From: Solidesulfovibrio magneticus
GTDB taxonomy: Bacteria > Desulfobacterota > Desulfovibrionia > Desulfovibrionales > Desulfovibrionaceae
Direction: 5' to 3'
Assembly (NCBI GenBank): GCA_002482565.1
Contig: DLGG01000191.1
Span: 625 to 15,762 of the forward strand
DNA: 15,138 nt
A program made the position numbers and the translations under genes. The notes below the pieces were generated by a model. It made no database searches. It had not been told where the DNA came from and worked only from the letters and a program-made list of their open reading frames with translations. Positions 13,557-15,138 of this stretch are shown one piece after another; the first letter of the stretch is position 1; each line of letters starts with the position of its first letter.

Positions 13557-13825
13557 GGCTTGACCTCCTTGGCGGCGGGTTGTTCGGCCGGGTCTGGCGC
13601 CGTTTCCGGCGGACACGGCGTCTGGTCGGTTTCGCCAGGGATGACCAGGACGGCGAAATCCGGGCAATGCGGCTCGCAAAAACCGCAGTTGACGCAGGCT
13701 TCCTCGTTTACGACACGGGCCTTGCCGTCCTGGCCCACGGCAAAGACCTTTTTGGGGCAAAACGCGGCGCATATGCCGCAGCCCTTGCACCAGTCCGGAT
13801 AGACAACGACACGATTGCGTCCCAT
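13553..13825 (-). CDS. korD: 2-oxoacid:ferredoxin oxidoreductase, delta subunit (2x[4Fe-4S] ferredoxin)
   Basis: This 90-residue ferredoxin-type subunit has two classical [4Fe-4S] motifs: CKGCGICAAFCP (Cys 13, 16, 19, 23) and CVNCGFCEPHCP (Cys 44, 47, 50, 54). A Pro/Glu/Ala-rich tail follows, with a lone CPP. It passes electrons from the KorAB active site to external ferredoxin. The start at ATG 13825 (MGRNRVVVY) matches the usual start of such subunits; an upstream ATG at 13879 is in frame but has no ribosome site and its extra 18 residues look unlike the family. It is the first gene of the operon, overlapping korA by four bases. Confidence 0.92.
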   Translation of the reverse strand: MGRNRVVVYPDWCKGCGICAAFCPKKVFAVGQDGKARVVNEEACVNCGFCEPHCPDFAVLVIPGETDQTPCPPETAPDPAEQPAAKEVKP

Positions 13826-13874
13826 GTTCGACTCGCTTTTGCGGTGGCCGGTTACGCGGTGAAAAAGTGTCGGA

Positions 13875-13904
13875 ATCATTGACGCGAATGACGAAAATTG
13901 GCAA
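13875..13904 (-). promoter_or_regulatory. Candidate promoter of the kor-suc operon
   Basis: On the minus strand TTGCCA (13904-13899) and AATGAT (13880-13875) are 18 bases apart, about 50 bases before the korD start. The -35 is good, the -10 fair. It lies in the divergent gap shared with the cyclophilin gene. Confidence 0.35.
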
Positions 13905-13972
13905 CCGTTACCGACGATTATTTTTTTGCTCGACGAAATTGGAAAATTTTCATAGGGCGGTAAAACTTTTTC
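13905..13972. promoter_or_regulatory. AT-rich divergent control region between korD and the cyclophilin gene
   Basis: These bases are strikingly AT-rich for this window, with a run of seven T (13921-13927), the palindrome AAAATTTT (13943-13950) and a TAAAAC box. It probably holds the cyclophilin promoter. I cannot fix the -35/-10 pair: TTGCTC (13926) and TTGGAA (13939) are both possible -35 boxes. Confidence 0.4.
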
Positions 13973-13986
13973 GGGAGGTCGACGTT

Positions 13987-14595
13987 ATGGTTTCAAAAGG
14001 CCGTTCGAGTTGGCTGCGGGCGATCCTCGCCCTGTGCTGCGTTCTGGCCGCAACCCTGGGCGGCGTATCCGCCGCCTGGGCCAAGGGAGGCAATCCTGTG
14101 GTCAAATTGACGACCAACAAAGGCGATATCGTCATCGAGCTGGACAAGGAAAAGGCCCCGGCCACCACGGCCAATTTCCTGAACTACGTGAAAAAGGGCC
14201 ACTACGACGGCCTGATCTTTCACCGGGTCATAAACGGCTTCATGATCCAGGGCGGCGGCATGGACAAGAACATGAAGGAAAAGGGCACCGACGCCCCGAT
14301 CCAGAACGAAGCCGACAATGGGCTGAAAAACAAGGCCTATACCGTGGCCATGGCCCGCACCGGCGATCCGCATTCGGCCACGGCCCAGTTCTTCATCAAC
14401 GTGGCCGACAACGGCTTTTTGGACCACACCGGCAAGAACCCGCAGGGTTGGGGCTACGCCGTTTTCGGCAAGGTCACCTCGGGCCAGGAAGTGGTGGACG
14501 CCATCAAGGCCGTGCCGACCATGACCAAGGGCTTCCACGAGAACGTGCCGGTCGTCCCGGTGGTGATCGAGAAGGCCGAGGTGGTGAGCGAGTAA
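13987..14595 (+). CDS. Exported cyclophilin-type peptidyl-prolyl cis-trans isomerase
   Basis: This 202-residue protein has a signal peptide (positive start MVSKGR, core AILALCCVLAATLGGVSA, probable cleavage after AWA at residue 32), so it acts outside the cytoplasm. The mature cyclophilin domain carries FHRVINGFMIQGGG (78-91) with catalytic Arg80, Phe85 and Gln88, then SATAQFFINVADNGFLD (130-146), and finally GYAVFGKV (156-163). It would catalyse proline isomerisation during folding of exported proteins, like PpiA. GGGAGG at 13973-13978 sets the start, and the frame upstream to 13867 is untranslated. It is monocistronic, divergent from the kor operon and closed by a strong terminator 22 bases after the stop. 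Confidence 0.92.
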   Translation: MVSKGRSSWLRAILALCCVLAATLGGVSAAWAKGGNPVVKLTTNKGDIVIELDKEKAPATTANFLNYVKKGHYDGLIFHRVINGFMIQGGGMDKNMKEKGTDAPIQNEADNGLKNKAYTVAMARTGDPHSATAQFFINVADNGFLDHTGKNPQGWGYAVFGKVTSGQEVVDAIKAVPTMTKGFHENVPVVPVVIEKAEVVSE

Positions 14596-14617
14596 CGCTC
14601 CCCCGCCCTCGGGCCTT

Positions 14618-14653
14618 AAAAGCCGCTCCGGACGCCGGGGCGGCTTTTTTTTT
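14618..14653 (+). terminator. Textbook intrinsic terminator after the cyclophilin gene
   Basis: The 14-bp arm AAAAGCCGCTCCGG (14618-14631) pairs with CCGGGGCGGCTTTT (14635-14648) with a single G:U pair and a three-base loop. Nine T (14645-14653) end it. Confidence 0.95.
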
Positions 14654-14809
14654 GCGAAATATGCGGCCCGCCTGGGCCGGGGTCGCCGGTAGCCCGAGTT
14701 CACATCCCGACTTTGCGGACAACCATTTTCCTTTAACGCCTTTCTTAGCCCTTTTCAGGGAGCTCGCCCCTTGAAACTGAAAAAAATTGGGGCGGACGGC
14801 AAAAACTTA

Positions 14810-14838
14810 TTGACGGGCCCGGGGTCTTTCCGTAGACC
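14810..14838 (+). promoter_or_regulatory. Probable promoter of tRNA-Arg
   Basis: TTGACG (14810-14815) and TAGACC (14833-14838) are separated by 17 bases, and A-rich tracts just upstream (14780-14787, 14801-14805) could act as an UP element. The predicted transcription start is a few bases before the tRNA 5' end at 14852. Confidence 0.5.
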
Positions 14839-14851
14839 TCTCCTTCTCGGC

Positions 14852-14928
<77 letters not shown>

Positions 14929-14936
14929 AATCTTTC

Positions 14937-14967
14937 AAGGGGTTACCAGAAATGGTGACCCCTTTTT
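14937..14967 (+). terminator. Intrinsic terminator of tRNA-Arg
   Basis: AAGGGGTTACC (14937-14947) pairs with GGTGACCCCTT (14954-14964) with one G:U pair and a six-base loop, and TTTTT (14963-14967) follows. It begins nine bases after the tRNA. Confidence 0.9.
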
Positions 14968-15138
14968 CGTTTCTGCTTTCAATAATTGCACTTGCCACCA
15001 TTTTTCGGGAGAAAGGCAAGCCGCCTTCTTTTCCAAGCTTGTCCTGTACGGCGGCGCGCGATTTGGCACTGATTAGCACTATGTTTGGCACGCCGCCTGT
15101 TTTCTCCCTCTAGTTTTTTAACGCCTCTTCGGCGGCGC
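14968..15138. other. Gene-free tail of the window; three TTNGCAC repeats
   Basis: No gene is recognisable in these 171 bases. Three related heptamers, TTGGCAC (15063-15069), TTAGCAC (15073-15079) and TTGGCAC (15085-15091), lie in the same direction. The last extends to TGGCACG-N4-CTGTT, a partial match to a sigma-54 promoter that lacks the GC of the -12 box. They may belong to the control region of a gene beyond the window. Confidence 0.3.

Overview
The window is GC-rich bacterial DNA. The gene set suggests an anaerobic sulfate-reducing deltaproteobacterium of the Desulfovibrio/Solidesulfovibrio type: a ferredoxin-linked 2-oxoacid oxidoreductase in four subunits, a beta-alpha fused succinyl-CoA synthetase-like enzyme, and a TauE/SafE-family permease. 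That assignment is inference from content and composition, since no marker gene is present. The coding density is ordinary for a chromosome. I see no insertion sequence, phage gene, CRISPR array or plasmid gene.

Layout. Positions 1-1136 (+ strand) hold the 3' end of an EamA-type permease, a short TrmO-like tRNA methyltransferase and a small unrecognised protein. A 405-base gene-free stretch (1137-1541) follows. It holds an AT-rich perfect hairpin, several further hairpins and a strong intrinsic terminator, and looks like a small RNA gene or a structured leader. After it come a TSUP permease and a CNT-family nucleoside-type transporter (1542-3614, +). On the minus strand lie a potassium-channel-like protein and an HD-GYP c-di-GMP phosphodiesterase (3665-5517). 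A SRAP/YedK abasic-site protein (5700-6344, +) converges on a two-PAS soluble histidine kinase (6415-8043, -). A small exported Ala/Pro/Lys-rich protein (8206-8535, +) ends in a clear terminator.

The largest unit is a minus-strand operon, 13825 down to 8630, in the order korD-korA-korB-korC-sucCD. The first four genes are joined by overlaps or a one-base gap (GTGA, TGACATG, ATGA). They encode a ferredoxin-like subunit, the pyrimidine-binding alpha subunit, the TPP/Fe-S beta subunit and the gamma subunit of a 2-oxoacid:ferredoxin oxidoreductase, most like the 2-oxoglutarate enzyme. The fused CoA ligase would convert the acyl-CoA product into acid plus ATP, so together they form a redox and substrate-level phosphorylation module. 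Divergent from it is an exported cyclophilin (13987-14595, +) with a textbook terminator. The window ends with tRNA-Arg(ACG), with its own plausible promoter and terminator, and about 170 bases without a recognisable gene.

The points most worth following up are the structured region at 1147-1460, the changed nucleobase-binding motif in the CNT transporter, and the korDABC-sucCD module. I did not find a clear previously undescribed multi-gene system; most of the window is recognisable core metabolism, transport and signalling.
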